Assembly: GCA_037389465.1 (NCBI GenBank)
Contig: JAZARR010000197.1
Span: 2,900,501-2,964,500 of the forward strand
Reading direction: 5' to 3'
DNA length: 64,000 nt
From: Baylisascaris procyonis
Lineage: Eukaryota; Nematoda; Chromadorea; Rhabditida; Ascarididae
Made by a program: the position numbers and the translations under genes. The notes below the pieces were generated by a model. That model saw only the letters and a program-made list of their open reading frames with translations, did not search any database and was not told the DNA's origin. Of this stretch, positions 11,801 to 22,800 are shown in pieces. Position 1 is the first letter of the stretch. Each line of letters starts with the position of its first letter.

Positions 11801-13075
11801 CAGTAATTCTTATCTCTTCTTACGTAGCGGTAAAAGTTGGTGGGTGGGAGGGGGGATGGGAAGTATTGTCATCCTGTTATCAGTAATTCTTATCTCTTCT
11901 TACGTAGGCGCAAAAGTTGGTGGGTGGGAGGGGGAGGGGCAGTCTTGTCATCCTGTTATCAGTGTTTCTCATCTCTTCTTCATTCGCACGCTATTTTCGA
12001 ATAAATTCTTGCACGAATGTTTCTGATAGCTATAAAACCATCGAAGAATTTCGTTTGCTAATTTTGCTTATGTTATTTGATTTATGCGGATATGCTGTTA
12101 AATAATGATATTTCGATTCAGTGATTGGCGTGGTCAAACTTTACGTGATGCAAATGCTGTGAATACGTATGCATTCATAACCCTTGTTGCATTTCTCGAT
12201 ATCAACCCCCCTCCCAATCTCTTCTCACTCTCTCACTCTGCATGATTTTCAATTTGATGTATGCTGAGCGGTTAAATTTTTAGTTGTAGAATAAAATGAA
12301 ATATCGGTTTACGTGTTCAGCAGGATTAATTTTCTCTAAAAGTTTATAGCTCTTCCCGATATAGGGTATCCCCGTTGAATCAGGAACATTTTACCCTTCC
12401 CCCTCCCCCCTCTTCCCCATTGGGGAACACCACATGTTCCCATTGTAATTCATGTGAGACATCACTTCGTCCGTTGATTTCTAGACATGCTGCAAAGTCA
12501 TGCAACTAATAGCACCATTAACACTTGGGTGAGGTAAGCATTCGGATCTCGTTTAGATGACTACGACGAGAAGTCCACGATATCGAGAACCCTTGGTTCA
12601 TGGGTTAGGCCAAGAAGTCATCGGATCACCCCGAGTCTCTGGCCGCAGATCCGAAGATATATGTTTTTAAAATTCTTGTTCCACTGTTGTTGCTTATTCG
12701 ATTCGCTAACTAAGAAGTCGTCTGTATGTTGTGCTGTCGTTCTTTTCACTCATCAAACTATTTAAGGTGTGCATCGCTGCATTTCCACATGCTACCCGAA
12801 GTGGACGTTTCGTGCTTTGCTCTGCTGCAAAGCCTCGAGCTTCCATCCAGCTGTGCGTTTCTGCATTCCATCCGGGAACGGTGTTTCTATGGTCTCAATG
12901 CAAGAGCGTTAATGACTGGAAGCCCTGTGAATTCTACTTAAGGTTACCTGACTATTTTTCTCGTGTATAGAATAACTTTCATGGAGATAGTAGTTTGAAG
13001 GCACCAAACCTATAAAATTGTTCGCGGTTTTTGTTGTCTCAAAAAAATTTTTCGCATAAAATGTGGTATAAGGGA
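8882..13075. repeat. Segmental duplication copy 2
   Basis: Second copy of the segment at 1-4,128. The left boundary cannot be tested because copy 1 starts at the window edge. On the right the copies part at the word AATGTGGTA: copy 1 runs into TTAGGC island 1, copy 2 into unique AT-rich DNA. No convincing gene was found in it. Confidence 0.93.
11378..11985 (+). repeat. G-rich ~80-bp minisatellite, copy 2 (about 7 units)
   Basis: Same repeat as at 2503-3040 but one unit longer, with a diverged unit around 11,672 (AATGTTGGTCTGTGGG). The copy-number difference between two otherwise very similar segments shows that the array changes length faster than its flanks. Four-run G tracts recur, for example 11763-11780. 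Confidence 0.92.
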
Positions 13076-13796
13076 AATACGTTGCAATCATTTTATATGA
13101 ATGAAAGTAGTATGGGAAATATGTGCACTTTTATGGATTTTTCTTCAAAAAGGTTTTTTAAATGGCGACAAATTAAAAACTCATAAAGTTATTCTATTTT
13201 TTCACGTGATTTTATTATGTATCATTTTATGCTAACTAAATAACGCGTAGAGTGATAACCGAACTGTTTATACTGTTTACAACGATTCATGCTTTTTTGT
13301 GTTCAAATTGAAACCTGAGCAATTTGGTTTGTGCATTATTCTAATGATGACCGTCCTTGTCCATGTAATTGTACCTGCGGAATACTGGATAGGATGAGAG
13401 GAACGAAAAATATGATGATAGGTATTGAGCTATAATAAGCGAAGAAAGAAATCTGTACAAATTTTTAGATCATATAAGAACTCCAACTGGAATATTGAGT
13501 CAGTCTAGAACTGAAAAAAAAAAAAAATTATTGAGGCACACTTCACGCTGCAACCGATGAGCCTCGACATAACCCTGTTAACTTTTGCCCCCACCGGGCA
13601 CTTTTAGGCTCTCATATGACTCTCTCTTTTCTAGGTAACTGTCGGTGTTTTTAGATCACTTTGCTACCAGTAATAGAGAGAGAGAGAGAGGCAGAAAAAG
13701 AGAGAATTTAGACTTGTCGGGAGAAAATAAAGAAAGAAATTTCATTATCGGTATTCACGTATTTATTCGTTGTATACTCATTCCGGGTGTTGCATC

Positions 13797-13852
<56 letters not shown>

Positions 13853-14736
13853 ATATTATGTTATTTTTTTGAGTAAATGTTATAACTTAAAGCGCATTTT
13901 GAGCATTACATCAAAGTTTTATTATTTGACAAATGTTATCATCTGAAATTAGATCCACACAAGTGCTTCCTGACAACAACAAGAACATTTGTTCAGTGAT
14001 CAGTGACTCAAATAGTTAGTGCAATAAACATTGATGTTTATCTTCGGATGCCTTTTTTTTCGATGCAGCGAAGATATGAAATGTTTTATAAATATGCAAA
14101 TATTTAGACGCTTTGTATAGAATTTTTAAAAGCTAATAGGTCAAGTAAGGGAAAACATTTTATAGGGTGTATATTATACACATCATTATTTCGTAGTTCT
14201 AGTCTAGTTTCAGAGGATTCCCTACTGAAATTATTAAGTAAATGAGTGAGAGAAACATTCAGATGCACAGATCAAAAATTGCCGTATATGGAGATTTTGA
14301 AAAGTGCATGAAAGTCGGGATTAACTTCCGATAAAAGGTATATTCAAAAGGCTTGCAGCTTCTAGAGGGTTGCACATGCTTCAATTGTTTGGAAGGTTTT
14401 TATTCCTGTGGACCCATTATACATTGGATTTCTGGTGCTCCGGAATATATGTGAGTTTTGGAATATTCCGGGACAGTCCTCCGGAATTAGAGGGGACCGA
14501 CTATATTTGCACACTAAATTCTCTAAGAATTTCACTCTCCTATTCGAGTTGAAAAAAGGATTTTCATCGATAGTTCGAGAAAAATGATCTGCCTGCGTAT
14601 GTCTATTCATAAGTTCTGGAAAATACTAGTTTCCCGTAGTATTTTATTTCAACACGATACGCTAGAGTATTTTAACACAAAATTTGTCGTTTATTGGCAT
14701 GAAACGACAAATATATGCAAGTGCCTATCCTATATG
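13076..14736. other. AT-rich unique DNA with microsatellites
   Basis: No gene recognised. It contains a GA tract at about 13673-13704 and a TA repeat at about 13802-13847. Short open frames lack any recognisable similarity. Confidence 0.6.
13802..13847. repeat. (TA)n microsatellite
   Basis: Uninterrupted TA dinucleotides over about 46 bp in intergenic DNA. Confidence 0.95.
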
Positions 14737-14758
14737 TGTGTGTATATGCAATTGTCTA

Positions 14759-15437
14759 GCCTAGGTTTAGGAATAGGCTTAGGCATAAGGGCTCAAGCTT
14801 AAGTTTAGGCCTAGGCTTAGGCATGGGATTAGGCTTAAGCTCGGGCTTAAGCTTAGGATTGGCCTGAGCTTACGGTTAAGCCTAGGTTCAGGCTAAGGCT
14901 TAGGGTTAGCCTAGACTTAGGCTTAGGCTTAGGGTTGGACTTGGCCTGCGCTTAGGCTCAGGCTTACGCTTACGCATAGGCTTTGGCTTACGCATAAGCT
15001 TAGGCTTGGCTTAGGCTTAGGCTTAGGCCTAGGCTTAGGCTTAGGCTTAAGGCTTGGGCTTGGGCTTAAGGCTTGGGCTTGGGCTTGGGCTTAGGCTTAG
15101 GCTTAGGCTTAGGCTTAGGCTTAGGCTTAAGACTTGGTCTTAGGCTCAGGCTTAGGCTTGGGGGCTTAGGCTAGGGCTTAAGCTCAGGCTTTGCTTGGCC
15201 TGGGCTTGGAGTTAAGCTTAGGCTGAGGCTAAGACTTAGGCTTAGGCTTGGCCTGAGCTCAGGCTCGTTCTGAGCCCGAGCCTAGGCTAAGGCTTAATGT
15301 TAGCCTAGGCTTAGGCGTAGGCTTAGGCTTAGCCTAGCCTTAGCCTTAGGCTTAGGCTTAGGCTTGGCCTGCGCTTAGGCTTAGGCTTAGGCTTACGCTG
15401 AGGTTAGGCTCAAGGGCTTGGGCTTAGGCTTAAGCGT
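14759..15437 (+). repeat. Degenerate TTAGGC island 2 (~680 bp)
   Basis: Imperfect TTAGGC repeats on the plus strand, mixed with TTGGGC, TTACGC and TTAAGC variants. The island is bracketed by a short direct repeat: TGTGTGTATATGC, two bases, then TTGTCTA on the left (14737-14758), and the same two words separated by GCAC on the right (15438-15461). Confidence 0.9.
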
Positions 15438-15461
15438 TGTGTGTATATGCGCACTTGTCTA

Positions 15462-15675
15462 TACGATATATGTTTATGTGGTATGTAGCATGTAGTAGTT
15501 AATTTTGGTTGTGTCCCAAACAAGGGTTTTGAGGAGCTTCCACTTATAGTTACTTTTTCTCATATATTTTATTCATAATTCACTTCAACACATATGATCT
15601 CAGTATCAAAATTTCCTTGAATAGTCGGATTTGTAGGATGCGAATTAAAGAAAATGAAGTGGGTTGGGACATCGT
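15462..15675. other. Spacer between TTAGGC island 2 and candidate mec-2 3' exon
   Basis: AT-rich DNA containing the minus-strand AATAAA at 15573-15568. It is the likely 3' UTR and downstream region of the candidate terminal exon. Nothing else seen. Confidence 0.4.
15568..15573 (-). promoter_or_regulatory. AATAAA poly(A) signal, candidate terminal exon
   Basis: A perfect AATAAA on the minus strand, about 105 bp past the TGA of the candidate exon 15832-15676. The distance is typical for a nematode 3' UTR. Confidence 0.45.
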
Positions 15676-15832
15676 TCAGCGATGGGAATGTTCACTGGAT
15701 GAGATGCTTGTTGAATCCTCGTTTGGAGACGCTCTTTCGGCTCCGGCCCATAATGGTCCTGTAAGTGCCGTTGAGGTGAGATCTGCTACCGACAGCTCCG
15801 ACAAAATACGTTTCGTCATTGGTTGAGATGAC
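15676..15832 (-). CDS. Candidate alternative terminal exon of mec-2
   Basis: After a good nematode acceptor ATATTTCAG, one frame reads SSQPMTKRILSELSVADLTS and continues to EDSTSISSSEHSHR and a TGA at 15678-15676, about 51 residues. The composition resembles a disordered Ser/Thr-rich tail. An AATAAA poly(A) signal lies about 105 bp downstream (15573-15568). A second frame is open for 47 codons, so the frame is not certain. It would give mec-2 a second C-terminus about 1 kb beyond the long-tail stop, or belong to a small separate gene. Confidence 0.4.
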
Positions 15833-16075
15833 CTGAAATATCAATTTATTGTTTTTCCGAGTCATTATTGGTACCTCTCTTCAATTGTTAATTTCAGTAA
15901 TAAAAATGACTATCCGGTATAGTCTCACAGAAAATTTGTATATCGATCATTTTATCGTTCTAAAACTTTTTTTCCTGTGAGAAACGTACTGCTCTTCCCT
16001 ATAGCCGTTGAGTATCTACAATTCGGAATCGTAGCACCTGTTTGTCGTGGCTATCATCTGCACTTACACCCTCAC

Positions 16076-16114
16076 TTTTCGAAGAGATCAAATCGTCTGT
16101 TATCAGCGTTTAAA
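16076..16114 (-). CDS. Candidate small alternative exon 3' of mec-2 long tail
   Basis: A 39-nt candidate reading LNADNRRFDLFEK lies between acceptor ATACAG (a second AG at 16121 would lengthen it by 6 nt) and donor GAAAA followed by GTGAGG. Its phase-2 end joins the exon at 15832-15676 without a stop. Its phase-2 start could accept exon 8 or an internal donor of exon 10. Evidence is splice logic only. Confidence 0.25.
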
Positions 16115-16841
16115 CTGTATCTGATTATATTGGCGTTTATATATTTTCGGCATGAATATGAAAATTACTATTTAAACGGGTTGCTTTCTGTAGGAATTGT
16201 GAATATAATTATAGAATACAAATGGGAACTTATAATTGTTTCATATTTCAGTGATTTAAAAGAGCGCAATTCTAAGAAGAGCTCAAGTATCATATGTGAA
16301 TGGAAAGATATTATATAGATCCTAAAATAAATCGCTGATTTCAATGAAGTAGGAAAATTTAGTGATTCAATTTTTCGAGAGTAATTTAAAAATAGAATCC
16401 ATAACTTGTATTTTTATGAAAATAAAAAATAAAAAATTAGAATAAAGGCAAAATATTTTATGCTTTATTCCAGCGCTACTAAGCTAAATATTATCATATA
16501 GACTACTCTATCATTATCAATTGCAAGCTGTGTTAATGATAATCCAATGTCCATTTGAAACGCAACTAAACACCAATATGGAAAAATCTGTTTATTATCA
16601 AAAATTTATCATTCAAACAGCTTACAATTACATATTTAAATAAACGAATACAATAAAATATTATATAAATAATTATGCAAAATCAACGCTTGCCTTATGA
16701 ATTTGTCACATTTCTTGTTTGCTTCTGAAAAAAATATTTCGATTGTTTGTCGTTGCGAATGTTTCATTAGCAGATTCACAGATCGAATAATAACATCAGA
16801 AAGGAATTCAATAGATCATGAATAGATTTCAAATTATTAGC
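16115..16841 (-). other. Probable 3' UTR of mec-2 long isoform and AT-rich DNA
   Basis: The stretch is AT-rich with no credible coding frame. It carries two AATAAA signals on the minus strand (16596 and 16469), so the part next to exon 10 is probably its 3' UTR. Confidence 0.5.
16591..16596 (-). promoter_or_regulatory. AATAAA poly(A) signal downstream of mec-2 exon 10
   Basis: A perfect minus-strand AATAAA about 250 bp beyond the exon 10 stop. A second one lies at 16469-16464. Either would give a 3' UTR of 250-400 nt for the long-tail isoform. AT-rich DNA makes chance copies likely. Confidence 0.4.
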
Positions 16842-19837
16842 TCAATAGTTGAAATTACGCCTTAATTGAATTTCCGCACGAATTGATGCAGCACTCACTA
16901 CGGATTCTCTTGAATTCGATGATACCATACTATCATAACTGGATTTTCGATGATTCGGATCAGTTGGATATTCTTCACCATCTGATTCCATTCGCTCAAT
17001 TGGAGCTCGTATACCACCGAATCGAGAAACAAATTGAAGTCGTAAACGCTCTTCTTTCGAAAGGTTTGTATCACATTTGCTATCGTCATGCTCTGTGATA
17101 TCAGATTGGTGTTGTTCATTTGGAGATTGATAGAGATTGAAGAATTCTTGTTGAGCTCGAGTTGGATCTTGAGATGTGGCCAAGATAGTCTCTTGTGATG
17201 GAATAAAAGCCTGTGAAGAACTAGAAGCAAAGTCGATTCGTGATGCATCCGGATAAGCATGTTTCTCAACACATCGATTTCCTTCTTTTTTAACAGATGA
17301 CATTTCATAAAGAGAAGCATCATGATGTTTTATCGTTATCGATGGTAATGATCGTTCTTCATTCGAACAGCGGACATAGAGAAGTTCAGATTGCGAACTT
17401 GGTGAACTTTTTCTCCTATCAGAGATACTTAAAGATTCCTTCATCATACCAACTTGAAGATGAGTTGCTGCGGGTTCTTCAACAATTGTTGAATCATCGC
17501 TACCCTCAATACTACCGTATCGTTTCTTCTCCATCTGTCTAGTGGATATTAATCCATGTGTTGTCGTTCTAGTAGTTGAGTCATCTGTAGTCAATGCAAT
17601 TGGGGTAAGTGAACGTTCTCGACTATTTGACTGCCCACTGAACGGCACATTTTCATAATAAGATGATTGAAGTTGCTCCGTATTCGCTTCATTTTCCGTA
17701 CTTTTTTTGTGATCATCCAAAGCGACATTTTTTGGCGGTATATCGAAATAACCACTAGCTGATCTTGGTATCACCGGAAATGAGGCTGTCGAAGAGGATT
17801 GCGATGAAGTATTATGAAGTCGTGACATAGATCCAAGAAGTGGTATCCATTGATCATCTATATAATTTTCATTTTGTAGTTGTTGTATATGTTCATCTAT
17901 GATAGCTTGACGAACACTTGTCGGTAGATTTTCCAAAGAATCGTATTCTTCTTCGTTGAAATATTGTACACGATCAGGTCCATAAATATCTCCCTCATAA
18001 AGAGTACGTTGTGAATCACTATAGATTGCTGTATGCATATAATCCTCTTCATGTTTATATTCGGGATTTGTTGTTTGAAAATAATAAGAATCGAGAGCAT
18101 TCTCTTCGATAGGTGAAGTATCTGAGGTTGAGGAACTTGTGAGAGGTGATGATGGACCATATATTGACTTTTTATAGAATCTACCTTGGGACACTGATAA
18201 TCTGGTGTCTTTAGGAGTTAAATTGACTCCCTTGGTATTTCTTTCTTCAATAAGATCTTCCACCAATCTTCCTTCATTATCTTCGTCTTTATGAATATGA
18301 TCATATTTTATACTATCCTTGCTCATTGTATTTGCATCGCTATTCTGCTCTCCAACTAATTCTTCAGTGTTTCCTTTTACCTGCTTACTTCTTAATTGTC
18401 TTCTCGGCGAGATGCGTGGTCTAGTGAAGGATGCCTCCTCTTCTTCACTTGTTTCCTCATCATCCTCTGAGTATTTTTTATAATTCGAAATAGTTTTCCT
18501 TTTTTCACGTCCTTCAATCTCGGTCACTTCGACTCGATCCGAAAAAGTGACACTTTTATGTGAAAAACCCGAAAGTCGGCTTGATTCGCTTAGTGAGGAA
18601 TCACGTCGATCGCTAAATTCGGGCCTAAGAGAAGACGGGGAGTACATTTGATCTTTGAAAACACCTCTCTTCGACAGAACACCGTTAACATCCGGTGACA
18701 TACTTTGGTTTGGGACAGAGCTATCTGAAGTCGAACTCTGCTCCGATCTGGCTCCACCAGCTGTTGTAAATGGAGCCGCTTTCGTAGTTCTATCTTGCTT
18801 GCAAGTTAACTCTGTCTGAGGTCTTACATTATTGTTTGCTGTTTCTTGTTGGCCACTATTTGTGCTGGTTGCAGTCGTACGTAATGCTTCATCAGCCATA
18901 CCGCTAAGCCTCGTCGGTTTTGGAGGTAATCGGCGGATGGAGTCGACAGATTTGACGTCGCCTTCGGATGGTTGTCTCTGTTGAATATGTTTCTGCAAGC
19001 CATCGGATGCAGTTGTGCCTTCCGACGAGACCGTCCCTTCTTGTCGCGATTTTATCTGCTCTTCGCTTGTACTTGTCATATCCTCTACGGCATACCGCCT
19101 TCTCAATTGTTCTTTTTGCATTTTTGCCAATCTACCTCCCTTTCCAGTCGCACCAAGTTTAGTTTTTTCGGAAAAACTAGGTTGTACAACTCGTTCCATT
19201 TCAGTTGAGACTCGTTGGTCTCTACCAGCAGTACCATCCTGTTGCGAAGCACTTCCTGCTTTAGATCGACCTGGAGATTTGCTGATTGCAGGATCTCTAT
19301 GCCGTTCAGGTGAAACTGATTTCAAGAGGTCATTCAGCTGCATTTTGTTGGACGATTGTTTATCCTCCGATCCGTGATCGACACTTTGCTTTGACAAGTC
19401 CTTAACCTGGCTACGCTGCTCTCCTTTAAGGCCCTCCCACTCTTTGGGTTTAAACCCAGTTCGACCATCATCGTCTCTATACCATGCCGGATTTGTCAAT
19501 ATTGATTTGCTCATGATATCGTTTCCATCTGCACCTGTATTCTTCATTTCCTTCTTCAGCTTAACACTTTCTATGCTTGACGTCGTAAATCCACCATAAC
19601 TGGTCTTATCGTCGCCAGCATTTTCCAGCATTGTACTCTCGATAGCATTCGTTTTGGCGAGTGGTGATGGAGGGATATTCTTGGATTCTTTTGATTCACG
19701 ACGAGCTGCCATCTCTGGGTTCATCCGATTGGCAATTGCTTGCTTCAGAAGCGATGATCCTCCACCACTACCTCTTGGTCGACCATTCAATGATGAACCA
19801 TGAAAGCGCTCAATCCGCGTCTCGTCGAGAAGACGAC
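16842..19837 (-). CDS. mec-2: mec-2 exon 10: long disordered C-terminal tail, to stop
   Basis: This uninterrupted frame of 998 codons including TGA begins [20 protein letters not shown] after acceptor ATTTCTTCAG. Its two leading bases complete the phase-1 Gly of exon 9. It is rich in Ser, Thr, Glu, Gln and Arg with no recognised globular domain. Visible elements: RRLPPKPTR (about 18937-18911), which fits both SH3-ligand classes; KSVTF (18557-18543), a PP1-docking RVxF form followed by [11 protein letters not shown]; an acidic run [11 protein letters not shown] (about 18472-18440); and a C-terminus ending [10 protein letters not shown] do not recognise the tail as a family. Assignment to mec-2 rests on strand, order and phase, so a separate gene is possible but would need its own promoter in a 1.2-kb gap. 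Confidence 0.8.
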
Positions 19838-22800
19838 CTGAAGAAATATTTCCCCACGTCCCACCCTTTGAAGAAAAAACTTATCAGACTTAATATTCCT
19901 GCCTAAACGTATAAAACGACGGTGTTTCTATAAGTCACAACGCCTATAATACTTTCAAAATGATAGCACTTGTAGATTGTATGCAGCATAATGGCAAGTG
20001 ATTCTTGCACATTCATAAAGAGAACGATCAGGCATTTCCACTCTAAACAATGGCTTCTTCATTGTAAACGGAAAGAAAGAAAGAAAGAGAGGAGTGGCAA
20101 GGGGAAGAGAGCGAAAGGAAATATATGTTTTGAAACGTGAATTTTGAAATTTCAAAAAGAACTAAAATTGAATAAACATCAACAAATAAATTCATTCTCA
20201 CAAGAACTCAATTGAAACTTAATGTTTAAATAAGTTTACGTCGAAGTATTGGGAAAGCACGATGGATAAAGCGAAAGGGAGACGCTAATATAGCGTCTAT
20301 CCATTTATGGCGCTACAATCACATATATTTTCACTGGCAATGGATGGATATTTACGAGGGTATTTGCTGGCTTTACTTATGCACATTGATTATTATTTCA
20401 TGAAGCGACTTCTCACAGCTCTCGGCTTCTAGTGGAAGTTGTCTCTCTGAGAATCCACCCACTTTCCCATATCGATGACTCCCCATCACTGCGACTGCCT
20501 GTCATTGCCTTAATCTACAGCAACCTTTCAAGGTACTCTACAAAACAAAACCTCCGAAATAGCTGGTCTCAATGGGACTCTAGGAAGTCGACTTCTAGAG
20601 ATTCAGTTCGAGCCAATATCTCAAGTGCTTTAAACTTCGACAACGCTAGATATTCTGATCTAGTCAGTTAGCTTTAATTTAAGTTATATATCATTTACTT
20701 TACTGTTATGTCCAGTGCAAGAAGAGGTTAGCACTTTTTTGGCCATCTCCGTCGGCTGCCTAAAACGTCGAAAAATGAAGAATAAAGCGTTTTCCAAGTG
20801 TAATTTTGCAAAGACAATAAGTGTAGTGAAGGAATGGGCATTTCGTAAGTAAAAAAATAGCAATCAATAGATGATGGGTCATCGATTTATTTGAGATGCA
20901 ACAGATCTCATTGTTTTAAGTTGCAACAAGATGATCTCTTCGACTATGCGATGATTTGTTCGTTAGTGGGGATGGATATAGAACGTGAATAGGTAGATTC
21001 GTTATGCGATTATTAAGAGCACATACCCGGATCGAGTTGACTCGGTATCGAATTTAGTAGAGGTGGTGTTGTTGAGCTGCTGCTTGATCCGTGAATCGGT
21101 AATTGAGCTTCTCTCATACTGAAAATAAATACTAAACTTTTGAATAATTATTTTTATATTAATGCTGCCTAAACTATATTATATTATATGACAAGATATT
21201 TTTTTTGAGATTTGAAAGTTTTTTGCAAGTAAAAAAATTTTTTTTGAGTTTTTTTTTTGCTTCATAAAAATCATTATCAAACATAGCGTTAACCTCTCAA
21301 AGATGTAATATTTCTTACTGCTCAAATTTCGTCTAAGTATATAAGTCGAATGATCTCGGTCCACTTGCAGGCAGAGTATGATATTCAAAACTAACGTTTG
21401 ATATCAGAATTTATGGGCTGAAAAGGAAATTACATACAAGGAGGAAATATGTCCGTAATGAAACAATTTGTTTAATTGTGTTGGTGATTTTGTTGATGGA
21501 TTTTGTAATGGATATCGGAAGGTGTGACAAATGAGCCTATTAAGATGGACGTGTAAGAAAACCATTATGGAAAAATTAGGCAGGCTTGCCATTTCTAGAG
21601 CTTAGAGTACAATTCTTTGATAGAATAATTGTTATTGATATTTATAGTGATAAAATTATTTAAGGTAACATTATTAATATCAGTAATAGTAATCATTTTT
21701 ATAACTCGTATTTTATCATCAGTTGTTACTTATGGTTATTTATTATTTTATTGCTGTTCTTATTATTTAGTATAATAATATTAATTATTATTATTATGGT
21801 TACTATTATTACTATTACTGTTAACCTATTTTTTATAGATCACTTGACTGAGTATGCAATTGAATTCACTAGTCTTGGACGTAATCCGTAATGAATGTGC
21901 CACATGATAACCAACCAATTGATAGCAACTTCCTAAGCATATATATATTTATTTATACTTGTATTTATATTTAAAATGAACGCTCGTAATAGCGATAAAG
22001 ATATGGTGAAATAAAGTCAAAATAGGCAAATAAGATAATCCTCATTGCAACTTGTCATCTTCGTATGCAATGATGCATTAAGAAAGCCTAGCAATATTGA
22101 TTTTTCTTGTCCATAACACCCAACGAATGCATTGAGCAATTAATAAATCCTTATTATTACTAGTAGCTTATGAGATAAGCATAGATATCCTCAACAATGA
22201 CGTGCAATTTCAATTTCAATTTAAAATCATAAATTTTTATTTTTTATTGATTTGTCAATTACTTCAAAATAAATTAAAATAGTAAGTTAAATGAGTAAAA
22301 TTACTTTAAATTATAAATAAGAAAGCAACCAATAAGAAAATTTCTAATTTCAAGCTTTATTAATTATTTTTATTGACTAATTTCGAAGAATATTAATTCG
22401 TGCTGTAAGTAAATCCCAAAAATTCTTTCATTAACAATATTAAATTTAGCAATAAGTCCGATCAATAAATCTATAGTTATTTATACAAAGTCTGCAAAGA
22501 TTTTTGCAGACAATTGAGTCATATGTTCCGCAAAAAAAAACTGACAGAAACATTGTTCGTGAGAATTTATGTTGCAATTCATTGAAATGAAACGTTCAAT
22601 TTATCTTCGTCATGATTTCATTTAATTTTACACGTTTCATAAATTTCCACCTTAACTCTTTTGAATAGAGGATTTATTTTCTCTATAAAATTGATTTATA
22701 AATGCAAATTTTATAAATAAGACAATATTTTAGTCTAAAAAAATTTAATTCATCGAAAAAAAAACGTATGCAAGTTGAAAGTTAAACAAAAATTCAAAAA

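Noticed and set aside
19788..19790. TTG at 19790 as the start of a separate protein
   Set aside because: The frame continues upstream to a good acceptor at 19,838 whose phase fits mec-2 exon 9, and nuclear nematode genes rarely start at TTG.
19838..19870. Alternative exon 10 acceptor CAAAG near 19,866
   Set aside because: It would need a phase-0 upstream exon, whereas exon 9 ends in phase 1; ATTTCTTCAG at 19,838 fits phase and consensus.
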